Part shown: piece by piece, positions 43,430-51,044 of the stretch
How positions within the stretch are numbered: position 1 is the first letter of the stretch
Layout: the number at the start of each line of letters is the position of its first letter
From: Streptomyces violens
GTDB lineage: Bacteria > Actinomycetota > Actinomycetes > Streptomycetales > Streptomycetaceae
Length of the DNA: 64,000 bases
Reading direction: 5' to 3'
Assembly: GCF_000717745.1 (NCBI RefSeq)
Contig: NZ_JOBH01000011.1
Location: 62,001 to 126,000, forward strand
Position numbers and translations under genes: made by a program
Notes under the pieces: generated by a model
Databases searched by the model: none
What the model was told of the DNA's origin: nothing
Seen by the model: the letters and a program-made list of their open reading frames with translations, nothing else

Positions 43430-43966
43430 GTGGAGAAGCGCGACGGCCGCCCGGCCGGAGCCGTACGGCTCGACGACCCCTGGTACGACACCCCCGCCTC
43501 CGGACGGGGCGATCAGGGAGCGGCCGGGTGGGCGGATGCGGACGATACGGCCGACGCCGCGGTACAGGACGGCCCCGACCTGTCGTGGCCGAGCCTCCCG
43601 GCGCAGCGCACGGACGCACCCGGGGAGCCGGGGGAGCCGACGCACGCCGAGGTGTATCTCACCGTCCAGCGCAGCGCCGCCTTCCAGGAAGTGCGCCGCC
43701 GCTACCGCAGCTTCGTCCTGCCCGCCACGGCCCTCTTCCTGACCTGGTACCTCGCGTACGTCATCGCGGCCGTCACGGCCCCCGGTCTGATGGCCCGCCA
43801 GGTGATCGGCCCGCTCAATGTCGCGATGTTCGCCGGACTCGGACAGTTCGTCACGACCTTCGTCCTGACCTGGGCGTACGCCCGCCACGCTCGCCTGCGC
43901 CGGGACCGGGCCGCGCTCGATCTGCGCTGGGAGACCCAGGAGATGACAGGAGGCAACGTCCGTTGA
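43430..43966 (+). CDS. DUF485 membrane protein, partner of SSS symporter
   Basis: 178 residues from GTG 43430, with AAGGAG upstream. An acidic, disordered N-terminus of about 75 residues is followed by the DUF485 core: VQRSAAFQEVRRRYRSFVLP, one helix (ATALFLTWYLAYVIAAVTAP) and a second (VAMFAGLGQFVTTFVLTWAY). DUF485 proteins (YjcH in E. coli) sit next to the acetate permease ActP. Here the stop overlaps the TTG start of the symporter gene. Confidence 0.88.
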   Translation: MEKRDGRPAGAVRLDDPWYDTPASGRGDQGAAGWADADDTADAAVQDGPDLSWPSLPAQRTDAPGEPGEPTHAEVYLTVQRSAAFQEVRRRYRSFVLPATALFLTWYLAYVIAAVTAPGLMARQVIGPLNVAMFAGLGQFVTTFVLTWAYARHARLRRDRAALDLRWETQEMTGGNVR

Positions 43967-45627
43967 CCGGCCGCCCGTCCGCCCTCGCCGCCTCCGCGGC
44001 GACCGATGACCACCAGATCCTGACGCTCGTCCTCTTCAGCGCCTTCGTGGCCGCGACCCTCGCGGTCACGGCCTGGGCCGGCCGCCGACGGCACGGTTCC
44101 GCAGAGGAGTTCTACGCCGGTGGTCGGCTCTTCTCGCCCATGGAGAACGGTTTCGCCATCGCCGGTGACTACATGTCGGCGGCGTCCTTCCTCGGCATCT
44201 CCGGACTCATCGCCCTCTTCGGGTACGACGGCCTGCTGTACTCCGTGGGCTTCCTCGTCGCCTGGCTCCTCGTGCTCTTCCTCGTCGCCGAACTGGTGCG
44301 CAACTGCGGCCGCTTCACCCTCGCCGACGTGGTCGCCGCCCGTATGCGCCGCCGCCCCGTCCGGATCGCCGCAGGCGTCTCGTCCGTCACCGTCTCCGTG
44401 CTGTACCTCGTCGCCCAGATGGTCGGTGCGGGCAGCCTGGTCGCCCTCCTGCTCGGCGGGACGAGCCAAGTGGCCCGTACGTGGACGGTCGTCGGCGTCG
44501 GCGCCCTGATGGTCTTTTACGTCATCTGCGGAGGCATGCGGGCCACGACCTGGATCCAGATCATCAAGGCCGTGCTCCTCATGGGCGGCGCCATCGCGCT
44601 GACCGTCCTCGTGCTGCTCCGCTTCCACGGGGACCTCGGCACGCTGCTCACCACCGCGGCGCAACGGAGCGGCCACGGCACGGACTTCCTCGCCCCGGGC
44701 CTCAAGTACGGCGGCAGCTGGACCGCTCAGCTGGACTTCCTCAGTCTCGGGCTCGCGCTGGTCCTCGGTACCGCGGGCCTGCCGCACATCCTGTCGCGCT
44801 TCTACACCGTGCCCACTGCCCGCGCCGCCCGCCGCTCCGTCGTGTGGTCCATCGGGCTCATCGGCGGCTTCTACCTGATGACGATCGTGCTCGGCTTCGG
44901 AGCGGCGGCCGTCCTCGGGACCGACGCGGTACGGGCCGCCAACCCGGCCGGCAACACCGCCGTACCGCTGCTCGCCCTCGACCTGGGAGGCGGCCCCGAC
45001 TCCACTGGCGGAACGATCCTTTTCGCCGTGGTCGCGGCGGTCGCCTTCGCCACGATCCTGGCTGTCGTCGCGGGCATCACCCTCGCCTCCTCGGCCTCGG
45101 TCGCGCACGACCTGTACGGCGCGCTGCGGCGGGGCGGCCGCGCCGGACGGGGCGCGGCTTCTCCGGAGCGGGGCGCGGCCTTCCGCGAGGTCGCCGTCGC
45201 CCGGATCGCCGCGATCTGCGTCGGGGCGGTGGCCATCGCGCTCGCCCTGCTCGCCCAGGAGCTGAACGTCGCCTTCCTGGTGGGCCTCGCCTTCGCGGTC
45301 GCCGCCTCCGCCAACCTTCCCGTCCTGCTCTACTCCCTGTTCTGGCGCCGCTTCACCACCCGGGGCGCCGTCTGGTCCGTCTACGGAGGACTGCTCCCTG
45401 CGATCGCCCTTGTAGTGCTCTCACCGGTCGTCTCCGGCAGCCCCACGGCGCTCTTCCCCGGCGCGGACTTCCAGCTTTTCCCGCTGGAGAATCCGGGCCT
45501 CGTCTCCATCCCCCTGGGCTTCGCGCTCGGCTGGCTCGGTACCGTCACCTCCCGCCAGGCCCCCGACGCCGCCGCCCGGCACGCGGAGACCGAGGTACGG
45601 GCGCTGACGGGCGCGGGGGCGGCGTGA
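43963..45627 (+). CDS. Sodium:solute symporter (ActP-like carboxylate transporter)
   Basis: 554 residues from TTG 43963, overlapping the DUF485 stop; AGGAGG is nine bases upstream. About 13 hydrophobic helices are visible. SSS-family blocks are FYAGGRLFSPMENGFAIAGD, YMSAASFLGISGLIALFGYD and GTAGLPHILSRFYTVPTARA. The ActP branch imports acetate, glycolate or pyruvate with sodium. Pairing with DUF485 and with a CitA/CitB-type two-component system on the opposite strand suggests control by the external substrate. Confidence 0.9.
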   Translation: MTGRPSALAASAATDDHQILTLVLFSAFVAATLAVTAWAGRRRHGSAEEFYAGGRLFSPMENGFAIAGDYMSAASFLGISGLIALFGYDGLLYSVGFLVAWLLVLFLVAELVRNCGRFTLADVVAARMRRRPVRIAAGVSSVTVSVLYLVAQMVGAGSLVALLLGGTSQVARTWTVVGVGALMVFYVICGGMRATTWIQIIKAVLLMGGAIALTVLVLLRFHGDLGTLLTTAAQRSGHGTDFLAPGLKYGGSWTAQLDFLSLGLALVLGTAGLPHILSRFYTVPTARAARRSVVWSIGLIGGFYLMTIVLGFGAAAVLGTDAVRAANPAGNTAVPLLALDLGGGPDSTGGTILFAVVAAVAFATILAVVAGITLASSASVAHDLYGALRRGGRAGRGAASPERGAAFREVAVARIAAICVGAVAIALALLAQELNVAFLVGLAFAVAASANLPVLLYSLFWRRFTTRGAVWSVYGGLLPAIALVVLSPVVSGSPTALFPGADFQLFPLENPGLVSIPLGFALGWLGTVTSRQAPDAAARHAETEVRALTGAGAA

Positions 45628-45661
45628 GGGCCGCACAGGACGCGTAGCGGGCCCGGCCGGC

Positions 45662-46336
45662 TCAGACCCAGTCGTACCGGTGCTCGGGCCGGCCCGTCTC
45701 GCCGTACCGGAGCGTCAGCTTGACCCGGCCGGCCCGCTCCAGGAGCTTCAGGTACCGCTGTGCGGTCTGCCGGCTGAGGCCGGCCCGCTGGGCCACCTCC
45801 TGTGCAGACAACGGGGTCTCGGCGGAGCGCAGGACGGACCGTACGCGGTCGGCCGTCGCCGTGGAGTGTCCCTTGGGCAGCTCGGCAGGCCCGGCGTTGG
45901 CGGCACCCAGCGCCCCGAAGATCCGGTCCACCTCGGACTGTTCGGCCTGCCCGCCGTCCTCGAAGGTCCGGCGCAGCGCCGCGTACCCCTCCAGCTTCGA
46001 ACGCAGTCCGGCGAACGTGAACGGCTTCACCAAGTACTGGAGCGCACCGTGCCGCATCGCGGCGCGTACGGTGGCGACGTCGCGCGCCGCCGTCACCATG
46101 ATCACGTCCGTGTGCAGGCCGCGCTGCCGCAGCCGGGCCACGAGCTGCAGGCCCGTCTCGTCCGGGAGGTAGTGATCCAGCAGGACGAGGTCGACGGCCG
46201 TGCTCTCCAGCACGGTCAGCGCCTCGGCGGCGGTGTGCGCCTGCGCGACGACCCGGAAACCGGCGATCTTCGCGACGTACGCCGCGTTGATCCCGGCCAC
46301 CTGGACGTCGTCGTCGACGACGAGTACGTCGATCAT
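45662..46336 (-). CDS. Response regulator, CitB/DcuR type
   Basis: 224 residues from ATG 46336. The receiver domain holds acidic Asp8-Asp10, the phosphoacceptor Asp54 (LVLLDHYLPDE), and Lys in YLVKPFTF. The C-terminal helix-turn-helix (LSAQEVAQRAGLSRQTAQRY, then LKLLERAGRVKL) is the CitB kind. It should activate transport or use of a carboxylate. The start overlaps the end of the kinase gene (ATGA), so both are coupled; it is convergent with the symporter gene with 34 bases between. Confidence 0.92.
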   Translation of the reverse strand: MIDVLVVDDDVQVAGINAAYVAKIAGFRVVAQAHTAAEALTVLESTAVDLVLLDHYLPDETGLQLVARLRQRGLHTDVIMVTAARDVATVRAAMRHGALQYLVKPFTFAGLRSKLEGYAALRRTFEDGGQAEQSEVDRIFGALGAANAGPAELPKGHSTATADRVRSVLRSAETPLSAQEVAQRAGLSRQTAQRYLKLLERAGRVKLTLRYGETGRPEHRYDWV

Positions 46337-48060
46337 CGGGCACCCCCGAGAGGATCCGGCAGCGTTTCCCCGTCGACACCGGGGACATGCGTCTCGGACA
46401 GGGCGTCCGCGAGCGCGTCGGGGAGCGTCACGGTGAACCGTGCGCCGCCGCCCGGCCGGTCGTCCACCTCGGCGCTGCCCCCGTAGCGCTCGGCCAGTCG
46501 CCGCACGAGGACCAGCCCGATACCGCGCTGCCCGTGTGCCGGCGGCTCCTTCGTGGTCCAGCCCTCCGTGAAGATCTCCTGGCGCCGCTCGCGCGGCACA
46601 CCGGGGCCGTTGTCACTGACCCGCACGGTCGCCGTGCGGCCCTCGGCGCGCACCTTCACCTCGACCTGCCCGTCCCGCCCGCCGGCCGCCGCGTCCAGCG
46701 CGTTGTCGACCAGATTGCCGACCACCGTGACGAGGCCGTGCGGGTCGACCACCCGGTCCGGCAGCCGGGTCGCCGTCGCGATGCTCAGCGAGACGCCGCG
46801 CTCGGCGGCGACGGTCGCCTTCCCCACCAGCAGCGCCGCCAGCAACGGATCGTGCACGCGCTCGGTGACCTGCTCGGCGGTCGCCCGGTGCACGCCGACC
46901 GCGTGCGTCACGAACTCCACCGCTTCCTCGTACAACCCCAGTTCCAGCAGCCCGAGGAGCGTGTGCAGCCGGTTGGCGTGCTCATGGTCCTGGGCGCGCA
47001 ACGCGTCGATCAGACCCCGCGTACCGTCCAGCTCGCGGCCCAGCCGCTCCAGCTCCGTACGGTCCCGCAGGGTGACCACGGCGCCGCCGTCGTCGGTCGG
47101 CATCCGGTTGGCCACCAGGACCCGCTGTCCGCTGACGGTGAGCAGGTCGGCGCCGGAGGCCCGGCCCGCCAGCACGTCCGTCGTCCGGCCCGGGGGCAGC
47201 ACGGTGTCCAGGGGGCGGCCGGTGTCCTCCGCGCGCAGGTCGAGCAGCCGCTGCGCCTCGTCGTTCATCAGCCGGATGCGCCCGTGCCGGTCCAGCGCGA
47301 CGAACCCCTCGCGGATCCCGTGCAGCATCGCCTCCCGCTCGGCGAGCAGCGCGGAGATGTCAGAGAAGGCCAGGTCGTGGGTGCGGCGCTGGAGCCGGCG
47401 CGCGACGAGGTACGAGGCCAGCGCGCCCACGGCGAGCGCCCCGCCGGCGTACGCCAGCAGGTCGGGCACGGTCGACAGCAGCCGTTGCTGCACGCTCTCG
47501 TACGCGATGCCGACCGAGACGGCGCCGACGATGCCGCCGCGGTCGTCCCGCAGCGGGACCTTGCCCCGTGCCGAGCGGCCGAGGGTGCCCTCGTCGATCT
47601 GCATGACTTCCCGGCCGGAGAGGGCGGCGCTGGGGTCGGTGGAGACGTGCCGGCCGATCTCGTCCGGGTCGGTGTGCGACCAGCGCACGCCGTGCTCGTC
47701 CATGATCACGATGTACTCGGCGCCGGTGGCCCGGCGGATCCGCTCGGCGGCCGCCTGTACCGGGCCGCCGGGGGAGGGGCGGGACGCCTCCAGCGCCGCG
47801 CCCAGGCGCGGCTGAGCGGCGGTGGTCTGCGCGATGGCCAGGGCGCGGCGCATGGCCTGGTCGTCCAGCTGCGCGCTGAGCGGCGCGAGGAAGAGGCCGG
47901 TCGCCAGCGCGGTCACGCCGGCGGCGATCGTCAGCTGTACGAGCAGGACCTGCGCGAATACGCGGCGCGGCCAGCGCAGCCGCAGCCGGGCCCGGCCGCC
48001 GCCGCGCGGTTCACCTGCCGCGCCGGGGCCGCTCGCCCTCTCCTCGCCGTTGTCGCCCAT
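46333..48060 (-). CDS. Sensor histidine kinase, CitA/DcuS type
   Basis: 575 residues from ATG 48060. The N-terminal helix (VFAQVLLVQLTIAAGVTALA) and a second near residue 190 (LAYAGGALAVGALASYLVAR) bracket an extracellular PAS-like sensor with RWSHTDPDEIGRHV, typical of carboxylate sensors. A cytoplasmic PAS follows, then the phosphoacceptor His in DHEHANRLHTLLGLLELG. ATPase boxes are NLVDNALDAA (N), DNGPGVP (G1) and GIGLVLVRRLAERYGG (G2). The ligand is probably a small carboxylate imported by the neighbouring symporter. Confidence 0.92.
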   Translation of the reverse strand: MGDNGEERASGPGAAGEPRGGGRARLRLRWPRRVFAQVLLVQLTIAAGVTALATGLFLAPLSAQLDDQAMRRALAIAQTTAAQPRLGAALEASRPSPGGPVQAAAERIRRATGAEYIVIMDEHGVRWSHTDPDEIGRHVSTDPSAALSGREVMQIDEGTLGRSARGKVPLRDDRGGIVGAVSVGIAYESVQQRLLSTVPDLLAYAGGALAVGALASYLVARRLQRRTHDLAFSDISALLAEREAMLHGIREGFVALDRHGRIRLMNDEAQRLLDLRAEDTGRPLDTVLPPGRTTDVLAGRASGADLLTVSGQRVLVANRMPTDDGGAVVTLRDRTELERLGRELDGTRGLIDALRAQDHEHANRLHTLLGLLELGLYEEAVEFVTHAVGVHRATAEQVTERVHDPLLAALLVGKATVAAERGVSLSIATATRLPDRVVDPHGLVTVVGNLVDNALDAAAGGRDGQVEVKVRAEGRTATVRVSDNGPGVPRERRQEIFTEGWTTKEPPAHGQRGIGLVLVRRLAERYGGSAEVDDRPGGGARFTVTLPDALADALSETHVPGVDGETLPDPLGGAR

Positions 48061-48207
48061 ACGAACGAACAGTAAGCGGGGTGGCGGGGGCTCGGGTAAT
48101 CGCCGGGCTCGCGCGGTCGCCGGCGGTCCCGCCGAAAGTTATCCACAGGCCCGCCACGGCCGGGCGGAATCGCTCTAATCTTCAGCCATGGTCACAGTAC
48201 GTGACGA

Positions 48208-49146
48208 TCATGTGACGGTGATGGCGGGGGTGAGGGCAGTGATGTCCGTGACGGACATGAGTGCGGGAGGAATGGCGGAGGCTCCGCAGCTGGCCGGGGC
48301 GGCGGTGTCGCCGGCGCGCTGCTCGACGGTGACGCGCCAGGCGCGGCCGTCGGCGTGGGCGAGCGTGAGGAGCCAGGAGGGTGGCGTTCCCTCGCCGGAG
48401 GAGGTGCTCTCGGTCCCGGTGACGTCGAGGGCGTCGGCGCGGTCCTCGCCGATCAGCTCGCGGACCGCGAGATCGGCGGCCTGCGCCGGGCGGTCCCAGG
48501 TGGAGCGGCCTCGGCAGTGGTCGGTGACCACCCGGCCCTGGCGCGCAGCGACGACGGCGTCCTTGACGAGCGGCGCCTCCGCCCGGCCGTATGCGTATCC
48601 GTACGGCAGCACGAAGAGCGTGGGGGAGAAGCGATGACCACCGATGTGCGTGACCTCCCATGCCTCCATGCCGTCCGCCGCAAGCTCCGCGGCGAGCGGC
48701 CGGCCCAGCACGGCACAGCAGCGGTCGCGCTTGCCGTTGGTGCACACGAGGACCGGCGGCCGACCCGCGTACGGCTCCCAGAGACCGCCGTGTGCGCCCG
48801 CGCCCAGCGCCGCGAAGTCCAGGTGGAGGAGCGTGCCGGGGTCGGCGATCCGGGCCGTGCGGATCCAGGAGCGGCCGGGGGCGGTGTGTGCGACGAAGAC
48901 CCGGCGCGGCGCGCTCGCCCCGCGGTCGGCGTGCCGGCCGGGACGGCGGATCAGGGCGACGCGTACGCCGGTGTCCGCGGCGGCGGTCTCCAGGGCGCGG
49001 CCGACGGCCGGATCGAGATGGCTGTCGGTGAGTGCTTGGGCACCCCAGGGGCCGCTCTGCTCGACGAGCAGCCAGGTCCGGGCGGTGGCCGCCGTGCCGG
49101 CCAGGGGTTCGGCCGCCATGCGGGAAGCGGTTGCGCAGGTACTCAC
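48208..49146 (-). CDS. Sucrase/ferredoxin-like thioredoxin-fold protein
   Basis: 312 residues from GTG 49146. The family block VLVCTNGKRDRCCAVLGRPL carries three Cys in the CxnCC pattern of Suc/Fer-like (thioredoxin-like 2Fe-2S) proteins, followed by EVTHIGGHRFSPTLFVLPYG. A fourth Cys lies in DHCRGRSTWDR. An iron-sulfur or electron-transfer role is probable, for example with siderophore reduction. A near-consensus iron box directly abuts the start codon, so expression should rise in iron shortage. Gap 48061-48207 up to the kinase gene holds no gene. Confidence 0.82.
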   Translation of the reverse strand: MSTCATASRMAAEPLAGTAATARTWLLVEQSGPWGAQALTDSHLDPAVGRALETAAADTGVRVALIRRPGRHADRGASAPRRVFVAHTAPGRSWIRTARIADPGTLLHLDFAALGAGAHGGLWEPYAGRPPVLVCTNGKRDRCCAVLGRPLAAELAADGMEAWEVTHIGGHRFSPTLFVLPYGYAYGRAEAPLVKDAVVAARQGRVVTDHCRGRSTWDRPAQAADLAVRELIGEDRADALDVTGTESTSSGEGTPPSWLLTLAHADGRAWRVTVEQRAGDTAAPASCGASAIPPALMSVTDITALTPAITVT

Positions 49147-49165
49147 ATAGGTGACCCTAACCTGC
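49147..49165 (-). promoter_or_regulatory. DmdR/IdeR iron box at the start of the sucrase/ferredoxin-like gene
   Basis: Read on the minus strand the 19 bases are GCAGGTTAGGGTCACCTAT. Against the actinobacterial iron box TTAGGTTAGGCTCACCTAA, 15 of 19 positions agree, including the AGGTTAGG and TCACCTA cores. The box ends one base before the GTG, so iron-loaded DmdR1 would sit on the promoter or start. Confidence 0.75.
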
Positions 49166-49501
49166 GGACCGCGACGCCGACGGGCAGCGGGGCAGCAATG
49201 GCCTGTCCTCGCCGGAGCGCTCCGAAATTTTCCCGCCGTCGGGCCCCTGCCGGGCACCCAGGAGGCGGAGCCGATGCTTGCCGCGCATCCGGGGAGGACC
49301 GGCGTGGCTCGGGAGCCGGACGTGGCGCCAATATCCTGGAGCCGGCGACGGGCCTGAAGATCGTCCAGATCCTCCGGACAGCAATCCGCTCCGTAGCGAC
49401 CGCTGCCTGCCGGGTCCGTGCCCGCCACGCTCGATCGATGTACGCCGCGGCCGGGGCCGGCAGGCGTACGCGGACCGACCGGACACGCTGGAGGCGCCCC
49501 C

Positions 49502-50896
49502 TTGACCAGTACGCAGCACTCGGCCACTCCTGGCCCGGCCACTCCCGCCGCGGCCACCGGTGCCTCGGATGGCCGCGCTTCGGATGCCCGTGCCTCGGAT
49601 GTCCGTGCTTCGGATGGCCGGGACCAGGAGGCCGTCCGGGAGGCGGCGGGCCCGAGCCCGGAGCCGGGTCCGAGCCGGGGGCCGAGCCCGGACCCGGTCC
49701 CGACCGCCGGGGACTCCGTGCCGCGGCAGATCCCGGTCGTCGTGCTCGCCGGGTTCCTCGGGTCCGGCAAGACCACCCTGCTCAATCACCTGCTGAGCCG
49801 GAGCGGCGGCACCCGGATCGGGGCGGTCGTCAACGACTTCGGGGCGATCGAGATCGACGCGATGCTGGTCGCGGGCCAGGTCGACTCGATGGTGTCGCTG
49901 GGGAACGGGTGCCTGTGCTGCGCGGTCGACACGAGCGAGCTGGACACATACCTGGAGCGGCTGGCGCGCCCGTCCTCCCACATCGACGTCATCGTCATCG
50001 AAGCCAGTGGCCTGGCCGAGCCGCAGGAGCTGATCCGGATGATCCTGGCGAGCGAGAGCGACCGGATCGTGTACGGCGGACTGGTCGAGGTGGTCGACGC
50101 GGCGGAGTTCGAGGGCACGCGCGCCCGCCACCCGGAGCTGGACCGGCATCTGGGCATCGCGGACCTGGTGGTGCTCAACAAGGCCGACCGGATCGGCGAC
50201 GCGCGGCGAGCGGAGCTGCTGGGCACCCTCGGCGAGCTGGCGCCCGGTACGCCCGTCGTGCCCGCGGCGTACGGGCGCGTCGATCCGGAGCTGCTCTTCG
50301 AGCGACGGCCCCGGGAAGGCGTGGCCGAGGGCCAGCTGTCCTTCGAGGACCTGCTCAGGGAGGAGGTCGAGCACGAGGAACACGACGAGCACGAGGAGTG
50401 TGCCGGCGGCGAGAGCTGTAAGGGACATGGGCACCGGCGTCATCTGCACGCCGGGTACGAGACCGTGGAGTTCGCCTCGGCCGAGCCGATGCACCCGCGG
50501 CGGTTGATGGAGTTCCTGGACGCGCGGCCGGCCGGGATGTACCGCATCAAGGGGTTCGTGCACTTCGGGGTGGCGGGGAGCGAGCAGAAGTTCACCGTGC
50601 ACGCGGTGGGTGGTTTTCTGCGGTTCTACCCAGGGGCGTGGGCCGAGGGGGAGGAGCGGCTGACGCAGCTCGTGCTCATCGGGTCCGGTATCGACGCGCC
50701 GGAGCTGCGGAAGGAGCTGGACGCCTGCCGCGACACCACGCCCGAGGAGACCGACCCGCACACGATGTGGGGGGTGCTGCGGTACGTACCGTCGACCGCG
50801 TCCGATGAGGAACCGGACACGACGGAGGAAGACGAGGCGTTCGCGGTGCACGTCAGGGAGGAGTTCACGACAGAGGCGCACGCGGAGGAGGCGTAA
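49502..50896 (+). CDS. CobW/G3E-family GTPase, probable metal chaperone
   Basis: 464 residues from TTG 49502 after GGAGG. The N-terminal 75 residues are low complexity with four ASDxR repeats. The GTPase has Walker A GFLGSGKTT, the metal site GCLCC (in SLGNGCLCCAVD), IEASGLAEP and LNKAD. A His/Glu/Cys-rich segment (EHEEHDEHEECAGG, then CKGHGHRRHLH) lies before the CobW C-terminal domain (PRRLMEFLDARPAGMYRIKG). These proteins deliver zinc or cobalt to target enzymes under metal limitation. Convergent with parC. Confidence 0.9.
   Translation: MTSTQHSATPGPATPAAATGASDGRASDARASDVRASDGRDQEAVREAAGPSPEPGPSRGPSPDPVPTAGDSVPRQIPVVVLAGFLGSGKTTLLNHLLSRSGGTRIGAVVNDFGAIEIDAMLVAGQVDSMVSLGNGCLCCAVDTSELDTYLERLARPSSHIDVIVIEASGLAEPQELIRMILASESDRIVYGGLVEVVDAAEFEGTRARHPELDRHLGIADLVVLNKADRIGDARRAELLGTLGELAPGTPVVPAAYGRVDPELLFERRPREGVAEGQLSFEDLLREEVEHEEHDEHEECAGGESCKGHGHRRHLHAGYETVEFASAEPMHPRRLMEFLDARPAGMYRIKGFVHFGVAGSEQKFTVHAVGGFLRFYPGAWAEGEERLTQLVLIGSGIDAPELRKELDACRDTTPEETDPHTMWGVLRYVPSTASDEEPDTTEEDEAFAVHVREEFTTEAHAEEA
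49562..49622. repeat. In-frame 15-bp tandem repeat in CobW-like gene
   Basis: Four units of the form GCCTCGGATGGCCGC encode the ASDGR-type pentapeptide repeats near the N-terminus. The third-base drift is small, so the expansion looks recent. Confidence 0.75.
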
Positions 50897-51011
50897 GCGA
50901 CAACCCGAGCGACGAACACCAAGCTCCCGGGGCCACGAACGCCAAGCCCCCGGCCCCGGCGCCGCACGCCACCGAAGTGCCGTACGGCGTCGAGAACCGG
51001 ACCAGGCCCGA

Positions 51012-51030
51012 GGCGCCCCCAGCGGGCGCC
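51012..51030. terminator. Hairpin between convergent CobW-like gene and parC
   Basis: GGCGCCC and GGGCGCC are exact inverse complements with a five-base loop, 15 bases before the parC stop. The rest of gap 50897-51044 is empty. Confidence 0.55.
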
Positions 51031-51044
51031 CCGGCAAACCGTCC

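Noticed and set aside
48139..48147. Perfect DnaA-box word TTATCCACA, with similar words near 17319 and 28698
   Set aside because: Single, widely scattered boxes; no cluster and no origin-like context.
48188..48637. Plus-strand frame starting ATG opposite the sucrase/ferredoxin-like gene
   Set aside because: Its translation lacks any family resemblance, while the minus strand encodes a clear conserved protein with Cys motifs.
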